64,000 nucleotides of DNA from Progne subis subis (taxonomy: Eukaryota; Chordata; Aves; Passeriformes; Hirundinidae). The notes under the pieces are model-generated. The model did no database searches. It saw nothing but the letters and a program-made list of their open reading frames with translations, and had not been told where the DNA came from. Within the stretch, counting starts at the first letter, position 1. Each line of letters begins with the position of its first letter. The stretch spans positions 1,364,001-1,428,000 of the forward strand of contig JAKJHU010000082.1 in the NCBI GenBank assembly GCA_022316685.1, given 5' to 3'. The position numbers were made by a program, and so were the translations under genes. This document shows, piece by piece, positions 1 to 34,682 of this stretch.

Positions 1-3000
1 AGGTAACTTAGACCCTATTCACCATGACACAAAGGCAATGAAAAGGCATTTTATTTATCACTAATTTCACTTTGAGTATGAAGGACAGGTCTTTTCTTCC
101 CAAACACAACTGTGAATTTTTGGGGTACATAAATTATTATTTTTTTCAGTTAAACCACTAGTAATTTAAAGATGTTAATTTTTTACTATTCTAAAAGTCT
201 TGGTTGCAGCTGAACTAAATTTGGTTTGGTTTTCGAATCTTCAAATTTGTTGACTTTAATCTGCAGCCTTAAGAATCCAGTGCAAGATGGGCACTAACCA
301 AATGTCCTTACCAATGTACTTGGTCCTGACTTGTGCATGTCTTTGATGCTGTTTGCCTCAGAGCCTTCTATTCAAGGCAAGACTTGAATTTTTAATGTAA
401 AAGAGAAGCAGGAACAAAAAAAAAAAAAATTCCTTTTAGAATAAGAACTACTGAGAAACCTCTTTCATGTCCTCTATGCATTATAAAAAGGGAAGGAAAA
501 AAGTAATCCAAAGGTTCTTTGCCCCCTTCGTTTGAAGGTCTCCTTTCTTGATCTCTTCAAGCAGTTCTCTCCTGGTTTTTTGGGTTTTCTCTACTGTGAG
601 CCTTCCCCACAAAGAAACAGATGAATAACATTTCTCTTGTTATTTCTCTTGTTTGTTATTATATAAGGTACAAAGCTTTACTTTCCTACCTCTCAGGTGC
701 CATCTTGAGCTGCTCTTTGCACTTTGCAACAACAGACAAAATCCTGCTGCCTTTTCCTGTTGCAGTCCTGGTTTTGAGAGTGATAAAAATGAAAGTCAAA
801 ATGGGATTTCAGCATTTAGGACACATTTTGTTTCTCAGAGGCATGGAGTTGGAAACACTGGGTGTTTCATTCCTCCTGTAGGAAAGACAGACGAGAAGTT
901 TCGTGAAGGAAGTTTTGTTTGAGCACAGCTGCAACCTCATAATGGCAAGATCTCCACCTAAGCAACTGTTGGCAGTTCTGCAGTGTTCACTTAGCCTGTT
1001 ATCTTTTCTAAAGATAAAAATATAAATAGGAATTGGGAAAGAAAGAAGGTAAAAAGTAATAGGAAGTTAAGTCATGCAGGATGATTCGCAAGCTTGGAGT
1101 GTTCCTTGTTTATCTTGTATCTCTACACTGAGTGCACTATTGCATAATGTCACAAGGGCTGCATATTTTCTGCAGTGTAGAGATGCATTTTCATTAAATT
1201 CACTGGTTAAAGTGGAGTTATTCATTAAAGGTATCCAGTTGTCCTGAGAGGCGTGCTGACCTTGGATATCCGATCCTCTGAAGAGGACTGTTAGGGATAT
1301 GAAATAAATAAACATTATTTCTTATAATTCACAGACAAAAAACACAGAGACTTCTTGAGCAGTTGACTACATCCATGTGTTCTGTTCACCTTGCTAGTCC
1401 CTCTGAAAGTTTCCAAGTCACACTGTTCCCCACCTGACATGAGCAGATCAAGGCAGGGCTGTGCTCCTCACACAAGGAGCCAAGGTATGTCCTTGTACCA
1501 GGGCAGCGCCCAGGCAGCTCCAGCCTCTGCAGGGACAGGGTGGGAGCCCTTGGGTGCTCCTGGGTCACCTCTGAAGGGTGTTTTCATGAGGGAAACAAGC
1601 AGATATAAAAGCTCTGCAAAATTCAAGCTGCAGTTGTCAACAACAAAGAATGTACAGTTCTCAGCTAACAATAAAACATTTATTCATTTCCATGCTCCTA
1701 TTTTTTTGTTTTCCACTGCTCAAGTGTTCTCTGTGTTGAGGTTGAATCTTTCAGGCCTCAGTAGATGTCTTCCCTGGGACAGAGAGACCCTGTTTTCCTT
1801 GAATCTTCTGCCCTTGTCTAGCCTCAGAGTAAAATATTCTTTGCTGCAGAAATGTGTTTCTTATTTTTCTCACCTGCCCAAGGTTCCTTTCTTTCTAAAT
1901 TTTTTTTCTTTTATCTTCTCAGATCCAGCGCTATGACTTTGATCTTGTTTTCTTTTGCTGATGTTATCCCATCATCAGCCAGTGAGAGACAGACCAGAAA
2001 GATGGCTTTATCAGAAAGACAGTTATTCTTTTGTTCTCCAGGATTACAAAGGGCTTGGCTTCTAATGGTTTTTACTCAACCTGTGCATGGATAAGCAGGT
2101 AAGAGACACCACTGTCTTTACTGAGCACAAGGAACAGGGGGCCACAGGCGGTGAAAGATGGGTGAAAGACAAGGAAGCGAACAATTGGGTTTCAAACTAA
2201 TAAATTTGAAGAAGTTTTCCCACCTCCTGAAGTGTCGATGAAGCTGTAACAGCTCGGTCTACTTCGAAAATTTAAACTGCAGCTGCAAACCTGAGTGTGC
2301 TTCAGTGAGGGTAAAGGCTTGGAAAGGTATGGCATGCTTTTTGGCTCTGACGAGATAATGTTATCTCCTGCTGTCTAGGAGGTGGTGATCAAAGAAAGGC
2401 TGTCTTGGGGGGTTGTAAGTGTCAGCTGGGTAAGTAAAGGGAGGGATGTGTAAAGGTCAGAGCGCTCTGTTGATAAGGGGATGCACTGAAAGGGCAGAAG
2501 AACCACAGAGGGCTTCCTGTGTCATTACAGCAGGTGCCATATGAAGCTGAGAGAATAGCTGAACAAAGCAAACCGCAAGGATGACAGGATATTTAAAGCA
2601 AAATGGGAAAATAATGAGTCATCCCTATTTATCCAAGTGCAGGAAAAGAGATTTCTGTCTCAGTTAATTTCTCTGTGGGATATAAAGGCAGCCTTTAACA
2701 AAAGAGCGGGGGGGGAAGAAAATCTAAATTCCATTAATTTCCTTTAGCCCAAGCAACCAAAATCCCTTTAGATTACAGAAGTTACCAATTATGTAACACT
2801 TACAAAAAAGTCAGTATTTTCCAGGAGTCTGGAGTTGAATCTGGCTCTGTAATCAGAATGTGTTGCTTGGTTGTAAACTAACACGTCTGTACTCAGGAGT
2901 GTTCCTCAGATACCCAGAGTTAAACAGCATCAGTGAAACATTAGAGAAACATCTTATTTGACCTTATTTGGAACAGATCAATCCCATGGAATAAGTATGG

Positions 3001-4308
3001 TATTGATTGGGGAATTTACTGGATTTGGTATTCCTTGTTGAAAGTTTGGCTTCTCAATAGTAATGGTTCCTTGGGGGAAGACCTTGCCAATACCTCAAGA
3101 CATTCTCTCTGTTTTGTGTGGATTTATGCTTCAGACCCTCTGCTCTGTTAAGTGGACTCTTTGGCCATCAGAAGCTTTTCCAAAGAGCTTTCAGGCAAGT
3201 TGCTACTTATTCTGGTAGTAAATCAGGTTACACATGTTGGTTGCCTCAAGTGCCCAGCACTTCCACAGGTGGTGCTGTTGGAAATAATCCTCAGCAAGGC
3301 AGGCTGGTGCTGTGAGGAGAGCTCACCCCTCCTGGAGACTGTCCATATGCTCTGTTACTGTCCATCTGTTGGTGTGGAGAGAAACCTACAAGAAATGGAA
3401 GGCTGATAATGTGCACAGTGTGAGGTTGTGTGTAGGGATAGGTTAATGTTGATATCACTGGTGCTTGGTCACCTAGGTGATGGATCTGGCTGCTATAGTA
3501 ACCTGCAGGCTGCATTGCTCGTCAAATACGAATTTTTACAAATAGGATTGTTTCCAGGTGCTGTTGCCCTGTCATTTGCCCTTTTAAAATTTTTACGTGA
3601 GTTGTAAGATGAGATTTTGGAATATAGGCTTGATTCTCTGTTTTTTCCTTGAAATTTTGTCCTGCAAAACACATGATGCTTATGCCCAAACACTGAACAT
3701 TGATAGAGGAGTTTGGAAAAAAAACCCATGCTATTGCTTTTTACTTTCTGAAGTCTTGCCTCTTAGACCCATCCTTCCCATCCTGTGGAAGACGATGTTT
3801 TAGAGGAGGTAGAGTCAATTCAATATGTATATCCTAGGCATCCACGTGGACTGCTCACATTCGTGTGCCATCATGCAAACCTGCAGCCATGCACTGTGCC
3901 AGGGTCATGTCTGGATCCTGGATATTCTGTCTATGGCTTGTGGTGCATTTTGGGGCACTGCAATGTCTCTCTTGACCCAGAAAAGAAGGGATTTTAATCC
4001 ATACAGTGCTTTCAGCTCATGAATAGTGTGTTTATCCAGGGATCCACCTGATATGCTGCTGGGTGGGAGATTTTCATGGGTTCATACAGCAGCACGTTAT
4101 GGGGTGTCTCACTGAGATCTGTGAAAGATGGGTCAGCAGTCACCAGGGCACAGAGCAGGAGAGCAGCTCATAAGAGTATGGGGGTTTTTTTGGATCACTA
4201 TAGAAGAGTTGGCCCTGTGTTTTCAGGAGTCCCACAGTGTGTTATCTTTTCCACTTGGACAATACTGGTAGTAGTAGATTTTTTAATTCCTATACATTTT
4301 TATATGTA

Positions 4309-4360
4309 GAAATTAAAAATATATATTTATTATATATATTTAATTCCTATATATTTTTAG
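4309..4360. repeat. AT-rich simple repeat
   Basis: Imperfect TA/TTA-rich low-complexity tract (ATATATATTTATTATATATATTT-like, interrupted). Ordinary microsatellite; no gene association. Confidence 0.7.
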
Positions 4361-4948
4361 TTCCTTAAATCAAGAGAATTTTAAGTTCCTCTTGGCAGAG
4401 CAGGATGGGAATATGTCATAATGACTTGTGGAGGGACAAACTGGCATATTCTTCACAATGTGACCTGACTGAACAGATTTTCTGCTTTCTGGAAAATTTT
4501 ACAAGGCATAAATAAAAATCTGGAAAAACACTGATGAAATCAAACCCACAAGTGATTAAAAATGAGACTGCCAACTTTCTGTCTCACACGGGGCACTGCA
4601 GGTTTACCATGAAGGCAGAGCAGGGTCAACATGTGCACCCCAGGACTACGCCAAGACAAATCTCAGTATAAATGGGGAACCACAGCATAGAGCAACCCAT
4701 TTCTTGGAAGCCAATTTGTGGCAATACCCCAAAGAGTAACCCCAGTCCTGCTTGAAACATTCAGGAGAGTGTTCTGGTGTCCCACTCTAAAGTGCAGAAA
4801 CTGCTTTGCCTGTCCTTGGCACAACCAACTCTGCAGCTGTTGGTGCAGCTGTGTTGGGTGTTTAGAAAAAGCATGAGAGGAATATATGTTCTTGGCACTC
4901 CAGCTGTAATATCAACCTGAAAATATTGCCTCTGGACAATGGCAAGAC

Positions 4949-4982
4949 TTAACTGCTCTTAACAGTTAACTGCTCTTAACAG
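4949..4982 (+). repeat. 17-bp perfect tandem duplication
   Basis: The 17-mer TTAACTGCTCTTAACAG occurs twice head to tail with no mismatch (4949-4965 and 4966-4982). It looks like a recent local duplication or replication slip. Confidence 0.85.
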
Positions 4983-6654
4983 ACCAGCATCTTTGCTGGC
5001 AGAACAGGTACAAGCTGTGTGCACGTGATCTGCCAGCTGATGGTTTCTCATGTGTGGGATGGAAGCAGAATACACATTCCCAAGAACAGGGCTGGTTGGT
5101 GGGCAGGGATACAGTTTGGTAGGCCTTGAAGATAAAAACACAGGGCAATGGAAGCTGCCTTTAAAGAATGCTCTGTGCATGAAGGCAACTGGATTTGCTA
5201 TGCCTATGCTCCAAAGAGAGGGTGGCTAGAGAATGATTGTGGTGTACTTTGGGCATTCACTGATGAACTGAGGCATCTACTTCTGGTTTGGCTCTCATTC
5301 ATGGGCAGAAAGGTGTCAAGCAGTGTAGGGGACAAGAAGAGACTGTAGGGAGCTTGTTTGAGCTGTGTGAATATTGGGCCCATGTAATCAGCTGCATTAG
5401 AGCTAATCCAAGTATATTTTTCATTGCTTTTCCATTGGCACTATTGACTTCTAAATGTGCTGGAGTCCAACTGACCCCAAGAGCCTCTTCGAATCAATGG
5501 GCAGCTCTCCTCCAGGTCACATGCCAGTTTTCAAGGAAACAACATCACTGAACATCATCATAGATGCCATCTTCATTCCCTTGTTCCCAGGACCTTCTGA
5601 ACAGGAGCATGGCAATTGCTGGATGTAGTTAATTTGCTTGCTTTGGCTTTTATTTCATTTGGGCTGCGAAGCAGAGGATTCTTACATAGCAAGGTTAGAC
5701 CAATACTGCCAGTTGCTGATTCCAAGCTTGCTTGAATTTGTATAACATGCTGATGCTGTAAACAGGAGTGGTTCTGTCTCTTGCTGCAAACTCTTCATCA
5801 GCCGTGCAATACTAAGATTTTGTTTGGTATTAACTGAGTTAGGGGTATTATAGGATGTCACATGTTGCTGGGGGGTTGGCAGGTTCCTTCGCTTGACCTG
5901 AACTGCGGCAGTTTTGGGTGTGATACATCAGGTGTCTGAATAAAAGAATTGTTCACTGAGTCACTCTCCCAAAGAAGTCAGAGTTGAGGGCGTCCAAGCA
6001 GGCGTTTGCCTCACACACTTCAGTCTGCACCTCTGTTTAACATGCTGGCTGTGGGTTTGTTCTTGTTTTCTCTCATCTTCTTGGTGTGTATTTTCAGGCA
6101 AGGCACTGAAATACCAAATGTAAGGAACCAGAACAAGCAGGAGAGTGCTTGCTGTGCACATATTTTGGGCAATGATGGGGCATTACACAGAAATTTCAAC
6201 AGAGACAGAAGAAGTGAAAGAGGGCAGAGAAAATTCAGGTGCTTCCTTTCACAGTCCTGCACGTGGTTGACATGACAGTCTCTCTCTCCTAAGGATTATT
6301 AGTATTGTTTCACTGTCCTGTGTTACTTCATCCCTCTTGGGTTCAAGGTAATGATAGTTCTCTAGGAGTGTAAAATAAAATCCTGAGATGTTAATGGATT
6401 AAGAGACGGCAGACTCACTCAGAGGATGTGGCTGTCATGGAACACCACAGTTATTACATCTGAGCTTTCAAAGCAGTTCTTCAACAGTCAAACTGCTGGC
6501 AAGAGATGACACTTTCTTTCCTCCTTCCCAGCCTAAACTCTGCTGGAGAATTAGTGCTAGCTTCCAGTGCCATGTTCCTTTCCCTTCCGTGTGTTCTGCT
6601 CTTGCCAGAAAGCATTTTATTCAGGCTGAGTGTGGTCACTCACTCTTAACAAAT

Positions 6655-6948
6655 CCTGAATCATAGGGTGATGTGAGTTGGAAGGGACCTTAGACATCAT
6701 CTTGTTCCACCCCTCTTGCCATGGCAGGGACACCTTCCACTGGACTACAGCTTCATCCAACCGCCCTTAAACACTGCCAGGGATAGGTTGTCCAGAGTTC
6801 CTCTGAGCAATCTGTTCCAATGCCTTACCATCCTCACAGTAAAAATTTCTTCCTAATACCCACTCTAAACCTGCCCTTGGTCTGTTTGAAGCCATTACCC
6901 CATGTTCTGTCACTTCATACACTTGTAAAATAGTCCCTATTGGAGAAG
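6655..6948 (-). mobile_element. CR1 LINE fragment (3' end), minus strand
   Basis: Read on the plus strand this is the reverse complement of an avian CR1 non-LTR retroposon 3' end. Recognisable pieces in order are the ATTCTATG-type terminal motif (here GAATCATAGG), GTTGGAAGGGACCTTAGA, the CATGGCAGGGACACCT block, ACACTGCCAGGGATAG, TCTGTTCCAATGCCTTACCA and CACAGTAAAAATTTCTTCCT. The element is 5'-truncated, as almost all CR1 copies are, and has no coding capacity. It carries several substitutions and is therefore fairly old. Subfamily cannot be assigned by eye. Confidence 0.92.
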
Positions 6949-9900
6949 AGGAACACTGAGAAATAAGGAAAAGGTGGGGCCTTTGCTCAAAGTAGGTTAC
7001 TTGTATGATGGATGGGCGTGACCTGGTGAAAACTGGGGGCTGCTGGTGTAAGCTAATACCTCCTCAAACTCCCTGGCTTTTCTGCAGGTGACTAAAACAT
7101 GCATTGTGCTCAGAACTGTAATTGCAGGCACGTTTTCTTGGGGCCCGACACCACAGAAACTAGTCAGTGGTGCTTCACTCCCCACATCTGAGGCTGGTAC
7201 TGTGCTGCCTCTGCACTAAGCAGCTTCCCACAATGATTCTCTTGGTTCACACACTGCTCTGGCAGAGCTCATGGTGAGGGAACACTTGCCTGCACCTGCC
7301 AGAAGATGGGTTTTTCCAGGCCTAATGACCTTGAGATGATAGACTTTATGGTAAGGAGAGCACAAGCACAAGTCCCCAGATCCCCTCCCACACTTCTGGT
7401 CTGCAGGCCCCTGGCAGGCAGGATGGGGGCTTTGCTTCAGCTGTGGTTTTCCACATCCTTTGGCTTCTCTCAGTGTCGGATGAGAAGAGTATTTCAAGGT
7501 TGGTACAGATACAGCAAAAAGCCCAGAGCTGGTGCAGGTACAGCAAAGCCTATTTCTAGATCTTGAGTACAGAACTAGAAACGAGGTGACTGAAGGGAAA
7601 GGGGCAGGGAGAGCTCAGGTTACATCTCTCCTACCTGGGGCTCTGTCCCTTAGTGGGGCTCTCGGGGAATGGGGCACAAATGCAGCTGAATTCCATGGGG
7701 CAGAGACCTCACACCCTCACACTTTCTCCAGCAGCTACTTAAATCTAGCCCCACTCTTTTATCCTAAACCAGCATCTCCCTTACAATCCCTGTCTCCCCT
7801 CGTGCCTAAGCTGTGTTTTAACATTTGCATTCATATATAAAGGTAGGAAATAGGGCCCTTCCCACTTCCTGGGCTTGCTTGGCTTTTAAGCTTGTATCCT
7901 GTTCTTTTCACTCGTGCTTCCCCACCAACTCAAATGCCTTCCCTGCTGGTTCCAGAAACTATATAAATTGAAGTATTTTGATTCGTGGAACCCCAAACAA
8001 GTTTCCAGGTAAATTGTGGATACTTCTGTGGAAAATCTCCCTCTAAATCATAAAATGTATAAACTATACAACAGTCCTGGTAATTTTGCTGCCTTGGGTA
8101 TGCTCCCTGCTTATCCCATGACATAGAAATCAAGCTTGAGTATTTTGGCTGCTTCTCCAAGCCACATTTTCCCTTCCTATTCTCACCATGCCTCCCTGCT
8201 TTTTTGGCACATCATGTGAAGGTGTTTTAGTGCCACATAAGGCAACCAAATGTTAACAAGCCCCTGTCTCTGGCTTTCAGCAGTCCTGCCGCCAGTGGTT
8301 AACTGAACATTGTTCAGGTCAAAGCCATTGTGCATCTGGTCTGTGCACACCTTTTGAAATGTGAATACTTTTTTTCAGCTGCTGACTGAAGGATACCAAG
8401 TGTTGGCCTTTTCTATACCAGAGTTTTTAAAAGAGAGAAAACCAAGATACCTGGAGCTTGCTAGTTTCCAGGAGGAGACTAATCCAGGATAATTTCTACT
8501 ATTAGGAGAAAATTACTCTCTTTTTATTTTTAAAGTACATAATGGTAATAGTTTTCCATTTACCCGCATATGTAGCCCAAGGCTTCCTGCTGCTGCTGAA
8601 CCATCAGGTTGTTTTGTTTTTTTTTTTAAGAAGAGAAAAGAAGGAACAAAGGATGTGGTTCCTGATAGGTGTACCAGGGATTGACACATTGCCCTAGCTG
8701 GTGTGGCAGGTACCCAGGAGTGACAAGAAATTCAGCTCAGTTCAGCTGCAGATGAAAGCTGTAACTTTCCATGGAAACCACTGGATTGATTCTCTACCTT
8801 TGGCTACAGGTAATTGCTTCACCTTATGCAATTATGTGTGGCAATTAGAAGTAGATTACGTAAGGAATAGCAAAAACCATGAGTACATCCTCAGTGTTTG
8901 TGGTCTGTTCCTTTGAGAGTAATTATGATTTTTTTTAACAGTTTCTTTTTTTTTTTTTTTAGCTCAACCTGTCTCTTTGTTTAGTTGATGAAGCATAAGA
9001 AGAAAAAAATAAAAGTATATTTTCAGCACATTGCAGAGTTCTGTTCATTTTTAGGCACACTCTCTAGTACCAGCCCTTATTAGAAGTAGAAAAGCAGAAT
9101 GATTTAAGGACTCTAAAATTCTCATTTCCTTCCAGTCTGATACAGTGAGGGACGACAGCTAGGACACCAGGCAGACCTCAGATAGATGCAGATCAGTACA
9201 TGACAAAGACATTTTGGTTGGCTCAGAATATATTAAAGCAGTTACCTTGTGCTCTCTCTTTGCTTTGTTTGGAGTTTTTTTACAGAAGTGCTTTTTTGAA
9301 AAGTGAGAAGTGGCAAGGTAGAGGACAGTTTAATAAAGGTTCATAAAGGTTCAACTTCACTACTTGAGAAGTGCTCACGCTGCTATTCTTAATGAAAGGT
9401 CAGTCAACTAAATTGTCCTGGGATTCCACTTAATTACATTCAGTGATGGAAACTTTGTTGTCAGAGACTAATAAACCAGCAGATGGCTTTAAGGAAGTCG
9501 GTAAGGTGGCAGTTTTAAATAGAAACCTGCTTGCTTAAAAATAGAAAAGATAGCAGATACGAGCGAGATGTTCTGTAAGCAGCATGTCACTTCTCCACTG
9601 CAGGGCAAGAGACACGGTTTTAAGCTGTGTTAGAAATGTTGAGTTCATTGTCAGTGTTTATCCTCTAAGCCTCTGACTGAAGGGCCTGGAGCTGGAGATA
9701 TCTTACTGAGAAATCCTTTAGTCTGAAACTCGGCCTGTGATAACTTGGGTGATTTTTCTTAATGCTTGCAAAGCCGTTTATCCAGGGATGTAATTGAAAT
9801 CCGGAGACGCCACGGAACGCCGTGGCTCTGACTGAGGCACAGTCTTGAAATGCTAAATAAGTAGAGATGCTTAACGGTTTACACCCTTAATGTTGACCCA

Positions 9901-12244
9901 TTTTATAATTATTTTGTCATTTTCCTTTACTTGTTTTAGGTTCATTGATATGCTGAGAATAACGTGCCTTCCTTGTCAGTCCTGCAGTTTTTTTTATGGT
10001 ACAGCAGAAGTAATATTCCAGTATTCCAGCTATGTTCACAAATACTGCAAACTCAAAGATTGTTTGAGGCACTTGTGCATATTACCATGTATAAAAGAGA
10101 AAATAATTTTAAAGAACACGTGAACATTAACAGTATCCTGCAGGTTCTGTGGCCTCCCCAGGAATGGTTCTTGCTGTGGGTGTCCTTCTGGGGGCAGGTT
10201 CGTGCTGCACAGGCTGTGCTGGGCATGAGGTGCAGAGCCTGCAGGGCGGGCAGTGGCTGCCAGGTGAGGTTTCCTGCTTGAGAATAGCCAGGCTGGCCCC
10301 GGCTGTGGACAGGGCACACCCCAACACCTACACTCCAATGTCAGTCTCACTTATTTGATCCATACTTCTCCCCACGTGAAACAGGAAATCAGCTGTGCTC
10401 TGGAGAAGACCCAGGCTGATTCAGCAGTTGACCTGATGCAAGAAAGGGCAGAGTCGCGCTCTCACTTCTGCCCGGTGCTGCGTTGCTGGCTTGGCAACGG
10501 TGTGATGCTACCTTTCCATTTGTTTGCTGCTGAGAAAATCAATAGACTAGTTCTGTCAGGAGCTCTGGTGAGCATCAAGAGCCTTGTGCCTATTTCTCTC
10601 AGTATCTGTCACAAATGACCTAAATATTAGAAGAGGAATCTTTACTCTCCTGGCTGCAGAATTGTCCCACCAGTCCCACAGACTGACTGACTGGGGGTGG
10701 GGGGCCAGGGTCACATTAGACATAAATGGAAAGAACAAACCTTTTCTTTAACTTCTGCCTTTAAACTGAAGATTTTAGTGTCAAGCTTTCTCTGGCTTTA
10801 TCAGATATTAGACTTTGTAATCACTTTTCCTCAGCTTTATCCTGGCTTTGGGTTTCTCCTCTGTGACGAGAGCTGCCCAGTGAACCACTGGGCTGAAGGA
10901 GAGGAAGTAACACAGCGTTTGTCACACAGGGCTGTCCCTGAGGAAGAGTGAGCTGAACTACTTTAAAAAAGGACAGGGCAGGGCCCAGTCTGGGCAGCAG
11001 GATGGTCTGGTGGATTGAGAGGGACACAAGGGGATTTCTGCTCTGTTCTGGTAATGTCCTTGCTCAAAGGCTACATGTGATACAGGATGAACTCCTATTA
11101 GAAGAGTTAGCATTTGCCTTGCAGCAATAGTCAGGGAAGACCCTGGTGGGCTGTCTCCCAGTTTGCATGTCGTGTGTAAGATGTTTGGATATGGCTGTAA
11201 ACTCCCATTTCCATAAACTCAGGACCATCTTGTCTCAGTTTGAGCTCCTGAAATTAGAGACTGTTGTGGAAATGCAGCCCTTATCTCTGTGTGAGATAAA
11301 ACTTGCCATCCCGTGTTACCCACAGAGTGGGATGCTGGGAGGACCAAACAGCTCCAAATATTGAACAATGTAAGTCAGCACTATGAGCAACTTGTTGTTG
11401 TGAGTCAATGTTGAATCCTTGCCAAAGATGCCTTTTACAAATAAAATTTAGTACTAATTTGTCAGTGGGTTAGTTCGAAACATGATGTAAAGCACTCAGT
11501 ACATAATGAACCTCTCTGGATCACAAGAAAATGCTCATAACAACTTCATTCTAATATATACTGTTTAAGTGGACCAAATCAATGTAAGACTAGCGCTGTG
11601 TTTATCCACTGGCAATTTCCTACTTTCCTTATTACCTGTGGCTGGCAGAGAGGGTTTTGTTAATAGTTTGTTTGGTTTTTTTCCATTTTGTTACTTAATA
11701 AAACTGTCAACATGTGTTCTCCTTGCTGTGCTACCTGCTGCTCCCCACCCATCATCTGGTGGCACAAAAGCAACACAATCCTCCCCCAAATTCTCTTCTG
11801 CATGCCACACTGCTTCTGGGAGACAGGGCACTTTCTGGATCACTGTACCCACGATGAAGGTAATCCACGTGTTGTGCTGATCCTGGGGGAAAGGCCACCC
11901 AAGTGCTCTGTTCCCCCACGGGTTCTGTTCCATGGCCTCCAAGCGAACAGCGGCTGGCTTCTCGCAGCTTCCCCCGGAGTACCCCTGCTCTCTGTGTACA
12001 TCTGCTGTAGGCTGATGCCTCTTCAGGCTCGGGGGCTGTTCAACTTCGGTTTGTTCTGTTGTTTCCCCTTTGCTGACCCGATGTCAGCAGTGCCACGGGC
12101 AGTACTGACCGTGCCGTACCCCAGGATCGCGGGTGTGCCGCTGCACCCTCTCCGTGTTTCAGGGCCCAGCCGATCAGAGCGGGCTGATGGGTGCTGCGGG
12201 CAGCCAGGTCCCCGCGGGGGCGGCTCTAAGGCCGCGGTGCCCGG

Positions 12245-12455
12245 CCGGTGCCCGCGGGGGGCTCGGAGGGCGCGGGGCCCGCGGGGGGCTCTGAGGGCGC
12301 GGGGCCCGCGGGGGGCTCTGAGGGCGCGGTGCCCGGCCGGTGCCCGCGGGGGGCTCTGAGGGCGCGGGGCCCGCGGGGGGCTCGGAGGGCGCGGGGCCCG
12401 CCCGGTGCCCGCGGGGGGCTCTGAGGGCGCGGGGCCCGCCCGGTGCCCGTGGCGG
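12245..12455 (+). repeat. GC-rich 27-bp tandem array upstream of ITM2C start
   Basis: A unit beginning CCCGCGGGGGGCTC and continuing into TGAGGGCGCGGGG recurs with starts at 12251, 12278, 12305, 12343, 12370 and 12408, then a degenerate copy near 12446. Spacing is 27 bp, or 38 bp where an 11-bp GCCCGGCCGGT-like piece is inserted. The last copy ends about 80 bp before the ITM2C ATG, so the array lies in the core promoter or 5' UTR. G runs give it strong secondary-structure potential, and it may be length-variable or collapsed in assembly. Confidence 0.85.
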
Positions 12456-12534
12456 GCCCGGTGCGCTGAGGGCGGTGCGGCGCGGCCCCTCCCCGGGGCG
12501 GTGCCGGGGCCGACGGCGGCGGCGGAGCGGGGCC

Positions 12535-34682
<22,148 letters not shown>

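Larger units (their letters stand above)
1..12049. other. Upstream non-coding region
   Basis: No coding exon could be supported here on either strand; open frames are short, have no recognisable domains and lack paired splice sites. The DNA is moderately AT-rich with scattered AATAAA hexamers (for example near 1303, 1673, 4513 and 11445), none of which can be tied to a gene. In mammals the gene before ITM2C is CAB39, so part of this stretch could be its 3' UTR or intergenic DNA, but no CAB39 coding sequence is visible. It holds one CR1 fragment, a short AT-rich microsatellite and a 17-bp perfect tandem duplication, listed separately. Confidence 0.6.

Noticed and set aside
1..700. Possible CAB39 3' UTR at the left edge
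   Set aside because: Expected from mammalian gene order, but no CAB39 coding sequence is present and UTR identity cannot be judged by eye.
9809..9826. Perfect 7-bp hairpin GCCACGG-AACG-CCGTGGC
   Set aside because: Short enough to occur by chance in a window this size; nothing around it suggests a function.
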